Source of the DNA: Aromatoleum tolulyticum
GTDB taxonomy: Bacteria; Pseudomonadota; Gammaproteobacteria; Burkholderiales; Rhodocyclaceae
Direction of reading: 5' to 3'
Length of the DNA: 64,000 nucleotides
Assembly: GCF_900156155.1 (NCBI RefSeq)
Contig: NZ_FTMD01000012.1
Coordinates: 62,001 to 126,000, forward strand
Both the position numbers and the translations under genes were made by a program. Of the stretch, positions 53,185 to 62,466 are shown piece by piece (the first letter of the stretch is position 1; every line of letters starts with the position of its first letter). The notes under the pieces are model-generated. The model did not search any database and had not been told where the DNA came from. It was given only the letters and a program-made list of their open reading frames with translations.

Positions 53185-53931
53185 ATGAAAACGCGTTATT
53201 CGATGCTGCTGGCAGGCGCTGCGCTGGTGCTGTCCCAGACCGCGCTGGCAGAGGAAAAACCGGAAGTGCTGGGCGGCACGATCGGCGGCTCGGTCAAGTT
53301 CGCCACCGACTACGTCTTCCGCGGCGAGTCGGAGACGGTCAGCGGCGAGATCCCCGCCGTGCAGGCCTCGCTGACCTGGACGCACTCGACCGGCGTGTAT
53401 CTCGGCTATTTCGGTTCGACCAACAAGTTCGAGGGCTCGCCCGACATCTACGCGGTCGTCGGCCCCTATCTCGGCAAGTACGGCAGCATCGGCGACACGG
53501 GCTTCAACTACAACGTGATGGCCTTCTCGTACCAGTACCCGGGCGCGAACCGCTACAACTACAGCGAGCTGTACATGTACCTCGACCGCAACTTCGGGCC
53601 GGTCAACCTGAAGCTGGAGGTCACGCCGACGCTCGACGACTGGTTCGGCGTGAACGGCTGGAAGGGCGTGAACTACGCGATCCATCCGAAGGTCACGCTC
53701 GGCGACGGCTGGGGCATCGACGGCTCCTTCGGCTACCAGGATCTCACCGGCCACGGCGCCGAGGGCTGGACGCACTGGAACGTGGGCGTCACCAAGCAGA
53801 TGTGGGGGCTCAACTTCGACCTGCGCTACCACGACACCGACATCGACCGCGGGCACAAGGTGTACGGCAGCCATGACGGCCGCAAGATCTTCAAGGAGCG
53901 GGTGGTGTTCGCCGTGTCGAAGAGCTTCTGA
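53185..53931 (+). CDS. torF: TorF-family putative porin
   Basis: 248 residues with signal peptide to residue 22 (ALAEE). VKFATDYVFRGESETVSGEIPAVQASL and the later YNYSELYMYLDRNFGP and GHGAEGWTHWNVGVTKQMWG are hallmarks of the family named TorF (Gcw_chp type, about 230-270 residues); it ends in Phe as outer-membrane barrels do. It probably imports the substrate of the torA-like enzyme. Ribosome site GAGGGAG is well spaced. Confidence 0.9.
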   Translation: MKTRYSMLLAGAALVLSQTALAEEKPEVLGGTIGGSVKFATDYVFRGESETVSGEIPAVQASLTWTHSTGVYLGYFGSTNKFEGSPDIYAVVGPYLGKYGSIGDTGFNYNVMAFSYQYPGANRYNYSELYMYLDRNFGPVNLKLEVTPTLDDWFGVNGWKGVNYAIHPKVTLGDGWGIDGSFGYQDLTGHGAEGWTHWNVGVTKQMWGLNFDLRYHDTDIDRGHKVYGSHDGRKIFKERVVFAVSKSF

Positions 53932-54043
53932 GCACCCCGGCCGCGCGCGATGGTCGTGCGCGGCCGAAACCATTGGTTGCAGCATGCGGTCATAGGCACG
54001 TTATGCTTCCTGCCCTTAACCGCGCATTGCTGCAATCCCGCCG

Positions 54044-54448
54044 ATGACCGACCCGACTTACGAGGCGCAACGCGCCGTGGCCACCGAGCTGGTGGCCCTC
54101 ACCCTGCTGGCGGACGGCGTGCTCGCCAGCCGCGAACTCGAGGCACTCGACCGCCTTGGCATCCCGAAGCTGCTGGGGGTCGAGCGCGACGCCCTGATCC
54201 AGGCCATCATCGACCACTGCCGCCGCCTGCTGCAGCGGCCCGAGCGCGTCGACCCGGTCCGCATGCTCGACATCGAACGCTTCGAGATGATGCTCGACCG
54301 CATCACCGATCCGGTCCTGCGCGAGATGGTGTGCCGCGCGATGCTGGTGCTGTCGAAAGCCGACGGCGTCATCTGCCTGCCCGAGCAGACCTTGCTGCGC
54401 GACGCCCTGACGCGCTGGGGCATCCCGCTCGAGAACCTGCGTGACTGA
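54044..54448 (+). CDS. TerB-like helical protein
   Basis: 134 residues, mostly alpha-helical and acidic, with the TerB-family pattern of a LLADGVLASRELEALDRLGIP first half and a MLVLSKADGVICLPEQTLL second half, each with a DG turn. TerB-like proteins are cytoplasmic and may bind metals; functions outside tellurite resistance are poorly known. Single gene between torF and the GGDEF/EVL gene. Confidence 0.75.
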   Translation: MTDPTYEAQRAVATELVALTLLADGVLASRELEALDRLGIPKLLGVERDALIQAIIDHCRRLLQRPERVDPVRMLDIERFEMMLDRITDPVLREMVCRAMLVLSKADGVICLPEQTLLRDALTRWGIPLENLRD

Positions 54449-54602
54449 TTCCTCCATGGCGATGCACATCGAGCCCGGGCCGCGCTGACAGGCGCTGCCG
54501 GCGCGCGCGAATGGTCGTATGATGGACTGCGGGCGGCTGCACGCGCCCTGCGGACGCGGGTTCGCGGATTGTCCGTCATGACGGGCAGGCCTGCAGGCGA
54601 TC

Positions 54603-54614
54603 GGGGGGGGGGGG
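54603..54614 (+). repeat. 12-G homopolymer tract overlapping a ribosome binding site
   Basis: Twelve consecutive G lie just before AGC-ATG of the next gene and form its Shine-Dalgarno. Length changes by slipped-strand mispairing would change the spacing and so translation. Confidence 0.7.
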
Positions 54615-54617
54615 AGC

Positions 54618-57044
54618 ATGTTCAGACTGACCCGCTATTTTTCGATTGCGAGCGGTATCGCCGTGCTGGTGATTTCGCTGCTGTTCCTGTGGGGCTACCG
54701 CAGCAGCGAGATCGCCGAGCGCACGGAAATTTCCGGTACGCGCAACGAACTGCTCGCGCGCACCGTCGCGAACGCGATCTGGCCCGAGTTCGGCGCGGCG
54801 CTGATGGCTTCGGAAGGCAGCGACGCACTCGCGCTGCGCGACCGCGAGCTGACGGCACGCTTGCGCGAACGGATCCGCGACCTGTCGGCGGGCGTGCCGG
54901 TGATCAAGATCAAGGTGTACGACCTGAAGGGCACGGCGGTGTTCTCGACCGTCGTGCGCGAGATCGGCGAGGACAAGAGCGGCAATCCCGGTTTCCTCGC
55001 GGCCCGCGACGGCGTGACGATGAGCGAGCTCGTCTATCGCGGCCGCATGAGCGCGACCGAGGGCGAGATCGAGAACGTGAACGTGGTGTCGAGCTACATC
55101 CCGATCCGCCCCGATCCCGGCGGGCAGGTGAAGGCGGTGTTCGAGCTGTACACCGACGTCTCGGGCGACATCCGCGAGATCGACCGTGATTCGTGGCGGC
55201 TGCTGTTGGCGATCGTGCTGGGCTTCGGCGCGCTCTACGCGGTGCTGCTGCTCGTCGTCGGCCGCGCCGACCGCATCCTGCGCCGGCAGTATGGGGCGCT
55301 GCGCGAGAACGAGGCCAGCATGCGCGCGCAGAACGAGGCGCTGGAGGCTGCCAACCGGCGCCTGCACATGGCGGCGAGCGTGTTCGAGCGCAGCATCGAG
55401 GGCATCGTCATCACCGACCCGGCGCAGCGCGTCATCGAGGTGAATCGCGCCTTCACCGAGATCACCGGCTACACTTCCGAAGAGGCGATCGGCGGGACCC
55501 CGCGCCTGCTGTCGTCGGGCTGGCACAACGAGGCCTTCTACGACGAGATGTGGAGGTCCGTCAACGAGCGCGGCTACTGGCAGGGCGAAGTCACCAACCG
55601 GCGCAAGAGCGGCGAGGTGTACCGCCAGTGGCTGACCCTGTGCGCGGATTACAACGACCGGCAGGAGCTCGTGTACTACATCGGGATGTTCTACGACATC
55701 ACCGAGAAGCGCCTGAGCGAAGAGCGCATCGCGCGCCTGGCTTATTACGACGCGCTGACCGGGCTGGCGAACCGGCGGCTGTTCGAGGACCGGCTGGAGA
55801 ACGCGGTGCTGCTCGCGCGGCGCCAGAACTCGAGCCTCGCGGTGCTGTTCATCGACCTCGACCGCTTCAAGCCGGTAAACGACAGCCTCGGCCACAAGGC
55901 CGGCGACGCGCTGCTCAAGCAGGTGGCCGCGCGCCTGAGCGGCATCGTGCGCGACTGCGACACGACCGCGCGCCTGGGCGGCGACGAGTTCGGGGTGTTG
56001 CTCGCGGGCGAATCCTTCGACCGCCGGCAGGTCACCGCCGCGGTCGCGCAGCGCGTCCTCGACGCCCTGTCCGCGCCCTTCCTCGTCGAAGGGCGGGAGA
56101 TCGCGACCGGGGCCAGCATCGGCATCAGCTTCTACCCGGAGGACGGCAGTACGCCGGAGGTGCTCACCAAGCACGCCGACGTCGCGATGTACCAATCCAA
56201 GCGCGCCGGACGCAACCGCTACCGCTTCTTCCTGCCGTCGATGAACGAGGGCGCACTGGAGCGCCTGGGGATGGAGGAGAACCTGCGCCACGCGCTGGCG
56301 CGCGACGAGTTCGAGCTGCACTTCCAGCCCAAGGTGGATACCGCGAGCGGCGCGATGACCGGCGCCGAGGTGCTGCTGCGCTGGCGCCAGCCCGAACGCG
56401 GCCTGGTGCCGCCCGCCGAGTTCATCCCGATCGCCGAGGAGACGGGCCTGATCGTCGACATCGGTGCGTGGGTGCTGGAGCAGGCGTGCCGCAGGGTGGT
56501 CGAATGGGAAGATCGCCTGCCTGCCGGTTTCCGCCTCGCGGTAAACCTCTCGGTGCGGCAATTGCAGGGCGACATCGACGAGGCCGTGCGCCATGCGCTC
56601 GCGACCACCGGCGCGGATCCCGCGCGCATCGAGCTCGAGCTCACCGAGAGCATGCTGATGGAAGACACGGAGCGCGCGATCGGGCTGATGGACAGGCTCT
56701 CCGCGCAGGGCGTGCAGCTCGCGCTGGACGACTTCGGCACCGGCTATTCGTCCCTGTACTACCTGAGGCGCTTCCCGATCCACCGCCTCAAGATCGACCG
56801 CTCCTTCGTCAGCGAGGTGCCCAACGACCGCAGCTGTGCCGCGATCGTGCAGGCGACGATCGCGCTCGCGCGCAGCCTCGGGCTGGAAGTGATCGCGGAA
56901 GGAGTCGAGACGACCGACCAGCGCGATTTCCTGCGCGACGCGGGCTGTCCGGAATGCCAGGGCTATCTTTTCGGGGCCCCGGTGCCGGGCGCTGCGTTCG
57001 CGGCCCTTCTCGACTCGCGCCGGCCGCAGACGCGGACGTCGTGA
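54618..57044 (+). CDS. membrane PAS-GGDEF-EVL cyclic-di-GMP enzyme
   Basis: 808 residues. TM helices at about 8-28 and 193-213 enclose a periplasmic sensor of about 165 residues (KVYDLKGTAVFSTVVREIGED strand). PAS covers about 240-365. GGDEF is intact (LGGDEF) with an RDCD inhibitory site. The EAL domain has EVL instead of EAL (GAEVLLRW) but keeps NLSVRQLQ, ELTESMLM, DDFGTGYSS and EGVET, so it may still be active. The ATG at 54618 sits directly after a 12-G tract. Confidence 0.9.
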   Translation: MFRLTRYFSIASGIAVLVISLLFLWGYRSSEIAERTEISGTRNELLARTVANAIWPEFGAALMASEGSDALALRDRELTARLRERIRDLSAGVPVIKIKVYDLKGTAVFSTVVREIGEDKSGNPGFLAARDGVTMSELVYRGRMSATEGEIENVNVVSSYIPIRPDPGGQVKAVFELYTDVSGDIREIDRDSWRLLLAIVLGFGALYAVLLLVVGRADRILRRQYGALRENEASMRAQNEALEAANRRLHMAASVFERSIEGIVITDPAQRVIEVNRAFTEITGYTSEEAIGGTPRLLSSGWHNEAFYDEMWRSVNERGYWQGEVTNRRKSGEVYRQWLTLCADYNDRQELVYYIGMFYDITEKRLSEERIARLAYYDALTGLANRRLFEDRLENAVLLARRQNSSLAVLFIDLDRFKPVNDSLGHKAGDALLKQVAARLSGIVRDCDTTARLGGDEFGVLLAGESFDRRQVTAAVAQRVLDALSAPFLVEGREIATGASIGISFYPEDGSTPEVLTKHADVAMYQSKRAGRNRYRFFLPSMNEGALERLGMEENLRHALARDEFELHFQPKVDTASGAMTGAEVLLRWRQPERGLVPPAEFIPIAEETGLIVDIGAWVLEQACRRVVEWEDRLPAGFRLAVNLSVRQLQGDIDEAVRHALATTGADPARIELELTESMLMEDTERAIGLMDRLSAQGVQLALDDFGTGYSSLYYLRRFPIHRLKIDRSFVSEVPNDRSCAAIVQATIALARSLGLEVIAEGVETTDQRDFLRDAGCPECQGYLFGAPVPGAAFAALLDSRRPQTRTS

Positions 57045-57167
57045 ACCGGCGCGCAAACTTGCGCCCGCCGCGCCAGTCTACGCCTGAAGCGTTGCGGTAA
57101 TATTGCGCACCTTCCGGTGCACGCGGCGCCGCCGCACGGAAGCCTGCCCGCCGGAGTCGTCCTGTCA

Positions 57168-58814
57168 ATGCGTGTCCGAAAACTCCTCAAACCTCTGGCG
57201 ATACTCGTCGGCTGCCTGCTGTATGCGGTGCCCGACTGGCTCACCGACGAGTTCGGCTCGGTCACGATAGACCAGGTGCTCTACCACCTGCGCTTCGGTA
57301 CCGAAGGCCTGATGACCAGCGACCCCGAACTGACCCGCCGCTTCCTGTGGCGCGCGCTGGCGCTGCCGGTCGCCCTGGCGATGGTGCTGTGGGGGCTGGA
57401 CGAGTGGTTCAACCACCTGCGCGCGCATCCGGAGAAATGGCCGGTGCCGTGGCTGCGCCGCGGGTGGTACTGGTTGCGTGTCGGCATGCGCCGCGTCGGC
57501 CGTGCGCTGGCGCGCTTCACCCGCCACGGCGTGTCGCGGGCGATCCCGCTGATCGTGCTCGGCGCGGGGGTCGCCTTCTTCATCGACAGCTTTTCGCTCG
57601 CGCGTTACGTGCGGGCCTACTTCGGCGAGGATTATTTCGCCGGCTCCTACGTCGACCCGAGCCGCGTTTCGGTCAAGCGCGGCAAGGAGCAGCCGAAGAA
57701 CCTCGTGCTGATCTACGTCGAGAGCCTCGAGACCACCTATTCCGACCCCAACCTGTTCGGGCGCGACCTCCTGCATCGGCTCAACGCCTTCAAGGGCAAG
57801 CCGCGCGTGGTGTCCTTCGACAGCTACCGCGAGATGCGGGGGGCGCACTTCACGATCGCCGGCATCGTCGCGACACAGTGCGGCCTGCCGCTGAAGTCGG
57901 TGGCACTGTTCGGCGGCAACGCGCAGGGCGAGCAGGTCGAGAGCTTCCTGCCGCGCGCGCGCTGCCTCGGCGACATCCTCGCGGGCAACGGCTACACCAA
58001 CGTCTTCCTCAACGGCTCCAGCCTCGCCTTCGCCGGTGTCGGCAAGTTCTTCAAGGATCACCACTACAGCAAGGTGATGGGGCGCGAGGAGTGGGTGAAC
58101 CAGGGCGAGCGGCCGGAGCTGATGAGCGGTTGGGGGCTTTATGACGACGACCTCTTCCGCCACGCGCGCAGCGAGCTCGACACGCTGATGAAGTCGCGCA
58201 AGCCCTTCAACCTCACCGTCCTGACGATCGACACGCACCACCCCTACGGCCATCTCTCGTCGAGCTGCGAACGCCAGGGCTACCAGGACTTCGACGGCAT
58301 CGTCGAATGCACCGCGGGGCAGGTCGCCGACTTCATCGAGTACATCAACCAGAAGGGTTGGTCGGATCGCATCGCGGTCGTCGTGCAGGGCGACCACCTC
58401 GCGATGGGCAACACCTCGTACGACAAGCTGGTGAAGAATCCGGAGCGGCGCGTGTACAACCTGCTGATCGGCGCCGACAAGAAGCTCGTGAAGAACACCG
58501 ACGAGGTCACGCACTTCGACATGCTGCCGACCATGCTGAGGATGCTCGGCTTCGACGTCGAGGGCGAGCGCGCCGGCCTCGGCTACGCCGCGATCGGGCC
58601 GGCTAACGTGCCGCGTCCGCCGGATCGCATCGCGAAGATGACCGAGCAGCTCATGAATTACAGCGCGACTTACCGCGCGCTGTGGGAATTGCCGGTGACC
58701 GAACCCTTGGCCACGGGCACCGGGCCGGCCGACGTGGTCGTGACGCCGGTGCCTCTGCCGCCGCGTCCGCCAGCGCGCACAACCGTGCAGCGCGACATCG
58801 CGCACGACCGCTGA
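57168..58814 (+). CDS. OpgB/MdoB-like phosphoglycerol transferase (LTA synthase family)
   Basis: 548 residues. Hydrophobic segments lie near 8-25, 58-80 and 125-150, followed by a periplasmic alkaline-phosphatase-fold domain. KNLVLIYVESLETTYSD, HFTIAGIVATQCGLP, RCLGDILAGNGYTN, FNLTVLTIDTHHPYG and VVVQGDHLAMGNTSYDKL align by eye with OpgB of E. coli, including the metal-binding Glu, Thr nucleophile region and Asp-His. OpgB moves phosphoglycerol onto osmoregulated periplasmic glucans. The ATG at 57168 is chosen over an upstream GTG at 57117 that adds 17 non-hydrophobic residues. The start of the C-terminal 50 residues is Pro-rich. Confidence 0.83.
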   Translation: MRVRKLLKPLAILVGCLLYAVPDWLTDEFGSVTIDQVLYHLRFGTEGLMTSDPELTRRFLWRALALPVALAMVLWGLDEWFNHLRAHPEKWPVPWLRRGWYWLRVGMRRVGRALARFTRHGVSRAIPLIVLGAGVAFFIDSFSLARYVRAYFGEDYFAGSYVDPSRVSVKRGKEQPKNLVLIYVESLETTYSDPNLFGRDLLHRLNAFKGKPRVVSFDSYREMRGAHFTIAGIVATQCGLPLKSVALFGGNAQGEQVESFLPRARCLGDILAGNGYTNVFLNGSSLAFAGVGKFFKDHHYSKVMGREEWVNQGERPELMSGWGLYDDDLFRHARSELDTLMKSRKPFNLTVLTIDTHHPYGHLSSSCERQGYQDFDGIVECTAGQVADFIEYINQKGWSDRIAVVVQGDHLAMGNTSYDKLVKNPERRVYNLLIGADKKLVKNTDEVTHFDMLPTMLRMLGFDVEGERAGLGYAAIGPANVPRPPDRIAKMTEQLMNYSATYRALWELPVTEPLATGTGPADVVVTPVPLPPRPPARTTVQRDIAHDR

Positions 58815-58847
58815 GCGGTTGATCCGGCGGTCAGATGCATCCGTCCG

Positions 58848-58900
58848 CCCTGGGCTTGTCGAAGGGCATGGGCAGGGCTTCGACAGGCTCAGCCCGAACG
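58848..58900. repeat. REP-like inverted repeat
   Basis: CCTGGGCTTGTCGAAGGGC faces GGGCTTCGACAGGCTCAGCCC with a short spacer. The CTTCGACAGGCTCAG core is a widespread REP sequence of proteobacteria. It lies between the convergent OpgB-like and CDF genes. Confidence 0.7.
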
Positions 58901-58904
58901 CGAG

Positions 58905-59891
58905 TCAGGCGGCGTCCTGCGGGCGGTTAACCTCGACCGAGACGTGGATCAGCTCCTCGTGCGGGGCGAGCGCGCGCTTGATCGCCGTCGGGGTAATCGT
59001 CGGGTCGCCGGTGAGCACACTGACGATGGCGGCGAAGCGGTTGCGGCCGACGCGCCACACGTGCAGGTCCACGATGCGCGGCGCCTCGGGCCAGTGCGGA
59101 TGGTTCGCCAGCGCATGGCGGACCTCCGCGACGACGGGGTGGTCCATCTCGCGGTCGAGCAGCACGCGGCCGGTGTCGCGCAGCAGCCCGCGCGACCAGC
59201 GGGCGACGAGCACGGCGCCGACGATGCCCATCACCGGATCCATCCAGTTCCAGCCATACAGCATGCCGCCCAGCAGCGCGACGATCGCCAGCACCGAGGT
59301 CGCCGCATCGACGACGACGTGCAGGTAGGCGGCGCGCAGGTTCAGGTCGTGATGAACGTGGCCGTGACCGTGCTCGTGCGGGTGGGTATGGCCGTGGTCG
59401 TGATGCTCATGCCCGTGTCCGCCGTGCGAGTGCTCGCCCGCGCGGCTGAGGATCAGCGCGCACACGACGTTCACGACGAGGCCGACCACCGCGACCGTGA
59501 TCGCCTCGGGGAAGCGGATGTCCTGGGGCGCGAGCAGGCGTTCGACCGAGCCGATGACCATCGCGAGCGCGACGCCGACGAGGAAGATGGCGCTCGCGAA
59601 ACCGGCGAGGACCTCGATCTTCCACGTGCCGAAGGCGAAGCGCGGATCGCCGGCGTAGCGCCGCGCGGCGGCGTAGGCGAGTGCCGAGAGGCCGATCGCG
59701 AGCGCGTGCGAGCTCATGTGCCAGCCGTCGGCGAGCAGCGCCATCGAGTTGAACCACCAGCCGGCGGCGATCTCGACCACCATCGTGATCGCAGTGATCA
59801 GCAGCACGAGGCGCGTGCCGCGCTCGCCGGCGACGTTGCCGTCGTCGAAGCTGTGGTTCGGGGTCCAGTATTGCGGGGATTCGGGGGACAT
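58905..59891 (-). CDS. dmeF: cation diffusion facilitator (DmeF/CzcD-type)
   Basis: 328 residues with six TM segments. NSMALLADGWHMSSHALAIGL in TM2 (His-Asp region) and HVVVDAATSV in TM5 (His-x3-Asp) are the transport site. A His-rich loop lies at about 152-181 between TM4 and TM5, and a cytoplasmic metal domain has VDLHVWRVG. The ADGWHM signature favours the DmeF (cobalt/nickel/zinc) subgroup. It exports divalent metals in exchange for protons. Confidence 0.88.
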   Translation of the reverse strand: MSPESPQYWTPNHSFDDGNVAGERGTRLVLLITAITMVVEIAAGWWFNSMALLADGWHMSSHALAIGLSALAYAAARRYAGDPRFAFGTWKIEVLAGFASAIFLVGVALAMVIGSVERLLAPQDIRFPEAITVAVVGLVVNVVCALILSRAGEHSHGGHGHEHHDHGHTHPHEHGHGHVHHDLNLRAAYLHVVVDAATSVLAIVALLGGMLYGWNWMDPVMGIVGAVLVARWSRGLLRDTGRVLLDREMDHPVVAEVRHALANHPHWPEAPRIVDLHVWRVGRNRFAAIVSVLTGDPTITPTAIKRALAPHEELIHVSVEVNRPQDAA

Positions 59892-59915
59892 TGCGTGCCG
59901 ACGGTGATCGCTATG

Positions 59916-60236
59916 TCACGAGTCTACATGCACCGCGAGCCAAACGGTTGCCGGGCCGGTCGATTCGACGCGGTGGCGGCGGTGCGGGGCGATCGTGACC
60001 CAGTCGCCCGCGCGCATCTCGCGCCGTTCGCCGTCCGCGAACGCGAGCACCGCCTCGCCCTGCACGACGATCACCCACTCGGCCTGCTCCTGGTCGTACC
60101 AGAAACCCGGCGGACTGGCGTGGCCGTGCGAGACGATGCGCTCGATGCGCGTGCCGGCGCGCTCGAACAGCGTGTCGAAGCTTTCGTCGCCACCGGGCGG
60201 TGGCAACCGGTCGAGGAGATTGCCGTTGTCTGGCAT
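59916..60236 (-). CDS. small cupin-domain protein
   Basis: 106 residues from the ATG at 60236. The cupin motifs are PPGFWYDQEQAEWVIVVQGEAVLAF and MRAGDWVTIAPHRRHRVEST, with Glu and two His as metal ligands. Single-domain cytoplasmic cupins of this type often are metal-dependent sugar isomerases or sensors; no substrate can be named. An upstream in-frame start would add 61 low-complexity residues and was rejected. Confidence 0.85.
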   Translation of the reverse strand: MPDNGNLLDRLPPPGGDESFDTLFERAGTRIERIVSHGHASPPGFWYDQEQAEWVIVVQGEAVLAFADGERREMRAGDWVTIAPHRRHRVESTGPATVWLAVHVDS

Positions 60237-60440
60237 CGTAGAGTCCGCGTTTCGCGTGTAGGGGGATTGCCGGGAGGACGCGGATGCGCCGGCCGCCCAA
60301 TGCGTCCGCCCGACACGATACCGTCGATTCGTCGTCGCTGCAGCAGGAGCGCCGGGCGCCCGCACTCCGCAGGCCACCGATGGTTCGGCACTGTCGCGGA
60401 CGCCAATCGATCGGGACAATTTCGTCGAATTGCGGCAGGA

Positions 60441-60446
60441 TATAAT
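60441..60446 (+). promoter_or_regulatory. -10 element upstream of the HD-GYP regulator gene
   Basis: TATAAT lies 63 bases before the ATG at 60510, in a 273-base gap without genes. No clear -35 is seen. Confidence 0.35.
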
Positions 60447-60509
60447 CAGCGCGCGACAGCAACCCCTCTGCCGATGGCATACCGCGGCAGAATAGCGAGA
60501 TCAAACGGG

Positions 60510-61817
60510 ATGACCGACATGTCGGGTACGGCGCCGAGCATTTTGCTGGTGGATGACGAGGCGAGCATTTTGTCGTCGCTGCGTCGTTTGCTGCGGCCTT
60601 CGGGCTATACGATCCACCTTGCCGAAAGCGGAAAGGCGGGCCTCGAAGTGCTGGAGCGCGAGCACGTCGACGTCGTCGTCTCGGACATGCGCATGCCGGA
60701 GATGGACGGCGCGCAGTTTCTCGAACATGTGCGAAACCGCTGGCCCGGGATCGTCCGGTTGCTGCTGACCGGCTATGCCGACATCGGCTCGACGATCGAC
60801 GCGATCAACCGCGGCCAGATCTATCGCTACATCTCCAAGCCATGGGATGACAACGACCTGATGCTGATCCTGCGCGACGCGCTGGAGCGGCGCCGCCTGC
60901 AAAGCGAAAACGAGCGCCTGCAGGCCCTCACGCAGGCGCAGAACGCCGAGTTGAAGGAGCTCAATTCCGGGCTTGAGCAGAAGGTGCAGGAGCGGACGCG
61001 CGAACTCGAGCAGGCCAACGCCTCGCTCAAGGTGGCGAACGAGCGGCAGAAGCAGAACTTCCTCGTCTCGATCAAGACCTTCTCGGGCCTGATGGAGCTG
61101 CGCAGCGGCGGCGTGGCGGGTCACGCGAGACGGGTCGCGGACCAGGCGCGCAAGCTGGCCGCGCATCTCGGCGTGGATGCCAAGAATCAGCAGGACATCT
61201 TTCTTGCCGGCCTGCTGCATGACATCGGTAAAATCGGGTTCTCCGATGCGATGCTCGCGAAACCGGTCGCCAGGATGAACGGCGAGGAGATGGGGCTGTA
61301 CCGCAAGCACGCGCTGGCCGGCGAATCGGCGCTGATGCCGCTCGATGAACTGAAGGGCGCGGCGCACCTCATCCGCGCGCACCACGAGCGCTTCGACGGC
61401 CAGGGTTTTCCCGACGGCCTGCAGGGGCTTGCGATTCCGCTCGGTGCGCGCATCCTCAGCGTCGTCAACGACTACGACGGCCTGCAGATCGGCACGCTGG
61501 CGGACAAGCTCCTGAACCGCGACGAGGCGCTGGCGATGCTGGTGCGCTCCCGCGGCAAGCGCTACGACCCGCAGGTCGTCGATGCCTTCGTCGAACTGCT
61601 CGGCGGCGTCGCGCAGGAGCCGCCGTCGCGCGATGTCGCCGTGGCGGCGGCGGACCTGCAGCCCGGCATGGTGCTCGCGCGTGATCTGGTCGGGCGCGAT
61701 GGCGCGCTGCTGCTCGCCGCCGATTACGTCCTCGACGAGTCGCTCGTGCGTCAGATCCAGAATTACGCGCGTCGCGAGGGTATTGCCCTGACGCTGCAGG
61801 TGCGGGGCGATAAATGA
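60510..61817 (+). CDS. HD-GYP response regulator (RpfG-like)
   Basis: 435 residues. The receiver has ILLVDDEASIL and phosphoacceptor Asp59 in VVVSDMRMPEMDG. A coiled coil covers about 130-185, then the HD-GYP domain: AGHARRVADQA, LAGLLHDIGKIGFSD and HHERFDGQGFPDG, where the GYP is GFP. It probably hydrolyses cyclic-di-GMP. First gene of a four-gene plus-strand signalling unit; it has a C-terminal domain of about 60 residues (LQPGMVLARDL) typical of this regulator group. Confidence 0.88.
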   Translation: MTDMSGTAPSILLVDDEASILSSLRRLLRPSGYTIHLAESGKAGLEVLEREHVDVVVSDMRMPEMDGAQFLEHVRNRWPGIVRLLLTGYADIGSTIDAINRGQIYRYISKPWDDNDLMLILRDALERRRLQSENERLQALTQAQNAELKELNSGLEQKVQERTRELEQANASLKVANERQKQNFLVSIKTFSGLMELRSGGVAGHARRVADQARKLAAHLGVDAKNQQDIFLAGLLHDIGKIGFSDAMLAKPVARMNGEEMGLYRKHALAGESALMPLDELKGAAHLIRAHHERFDGQGFPDGLQGLAIPLGARILSVVNDYDGLQIGTLADKLLNRDEALAMLVRSRGKRYDPQVVDAFVELLGGVAQEPPSRDVAVAAADLQPGMVLARDLVGRDGALLLAADYVLDESLVRQIQNYARREGIALTLQVRGDK

Positions 61818-61884
61818 AGAAAATGAAGAACGCGTCGTCGCACGGCCTGTCCGTGCTTCAGCGCAGTCATAGCGAGGATGACCG

Positions 61885-62466
61885 ATGACCCGAATCCTGA
61901 TCGTCGATGACGAGGAATCAATCCTGAAGTCCTTGCGGCGTGTGCTTTCCCTGACGCCCTGCGTGGTCGGCGAGCGCGTATGCTCGCTGAGCGTGGACAC
62001 CTTCAGCGTCGCCACCGAGGCGCTCGAGAAGGCGCGCCACACCGCCTATGACCTCGTGCTCTCCGACTACCGCATGCCGGGCATGGACGGCGTCAGCTTC
62101 CTGAAGGCCTTTCGCGAGATCCAGCCTGACGCCGCACGGATCATCCTGTCCGGCTATGCCGATCTCAACGGCCTGATCGGTGCGATCAACGAGGCCGGCA
62201 TCAGCCGCTTCATGTCCAAGCCGTGGAACGACTACGAACTGGTCGCAGCGATCGGGCAGGCGCTCGCACTGCGCGAGTTGACCCTCGAGAACCAGCGCCT
62301 TGCCGATCAGGCGCGCGTCGCGATGGGGACGCTGTCCGCGGCCGAGCTCGAGCGCCGGCGCCTCGAGTCCGAAGAGCCGGGCATCACCCATGTCATCTGG
62401 GGCGAGGACGGCTCGGTGCTGCTCGACGAATCCCTGCTCGACGACCCGGGCAAGGGGCTTTCCTGA
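61885..62466 (+). CDS. response regulator with short C-terminal extension
   Basis: 193 residues. The receiver has RILIVDDEESILKSL, Asp61 in LVLSDYRMPGMDG, ILSGYAD and SKPWND, with a slightly longer than usual loop (PCVVGERVCSLSVD). The last 60 residues are helical and acidic and have no output domain. It overlaps the GTPase gene by one base, so the two are translationally coupled. Confidence 0.85.
   Translation: MTRILIVDDEESILKSLRRVLSLTPCVVGERVCSLSVDTFSVATEALEKARHTAYDLVLSDYRMPGMDGVSFLKAFREIQPDAARIILSGYADLNGLIGAINEAGISRFMSKPWNDYELVAAIGQALALRELTLENQRLADQARVAMGTLSAAELERRRLESEEPGITHVIWGEDGSVLLDESLLDDPGKGLS

Noticed and set aside
54576-57056. 826-codon minus-strand frame opposite the GGDEF/EVL gene
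   Set aside because: Antisense shadow of a protein with intact GGDEF and EAL-type motifs.
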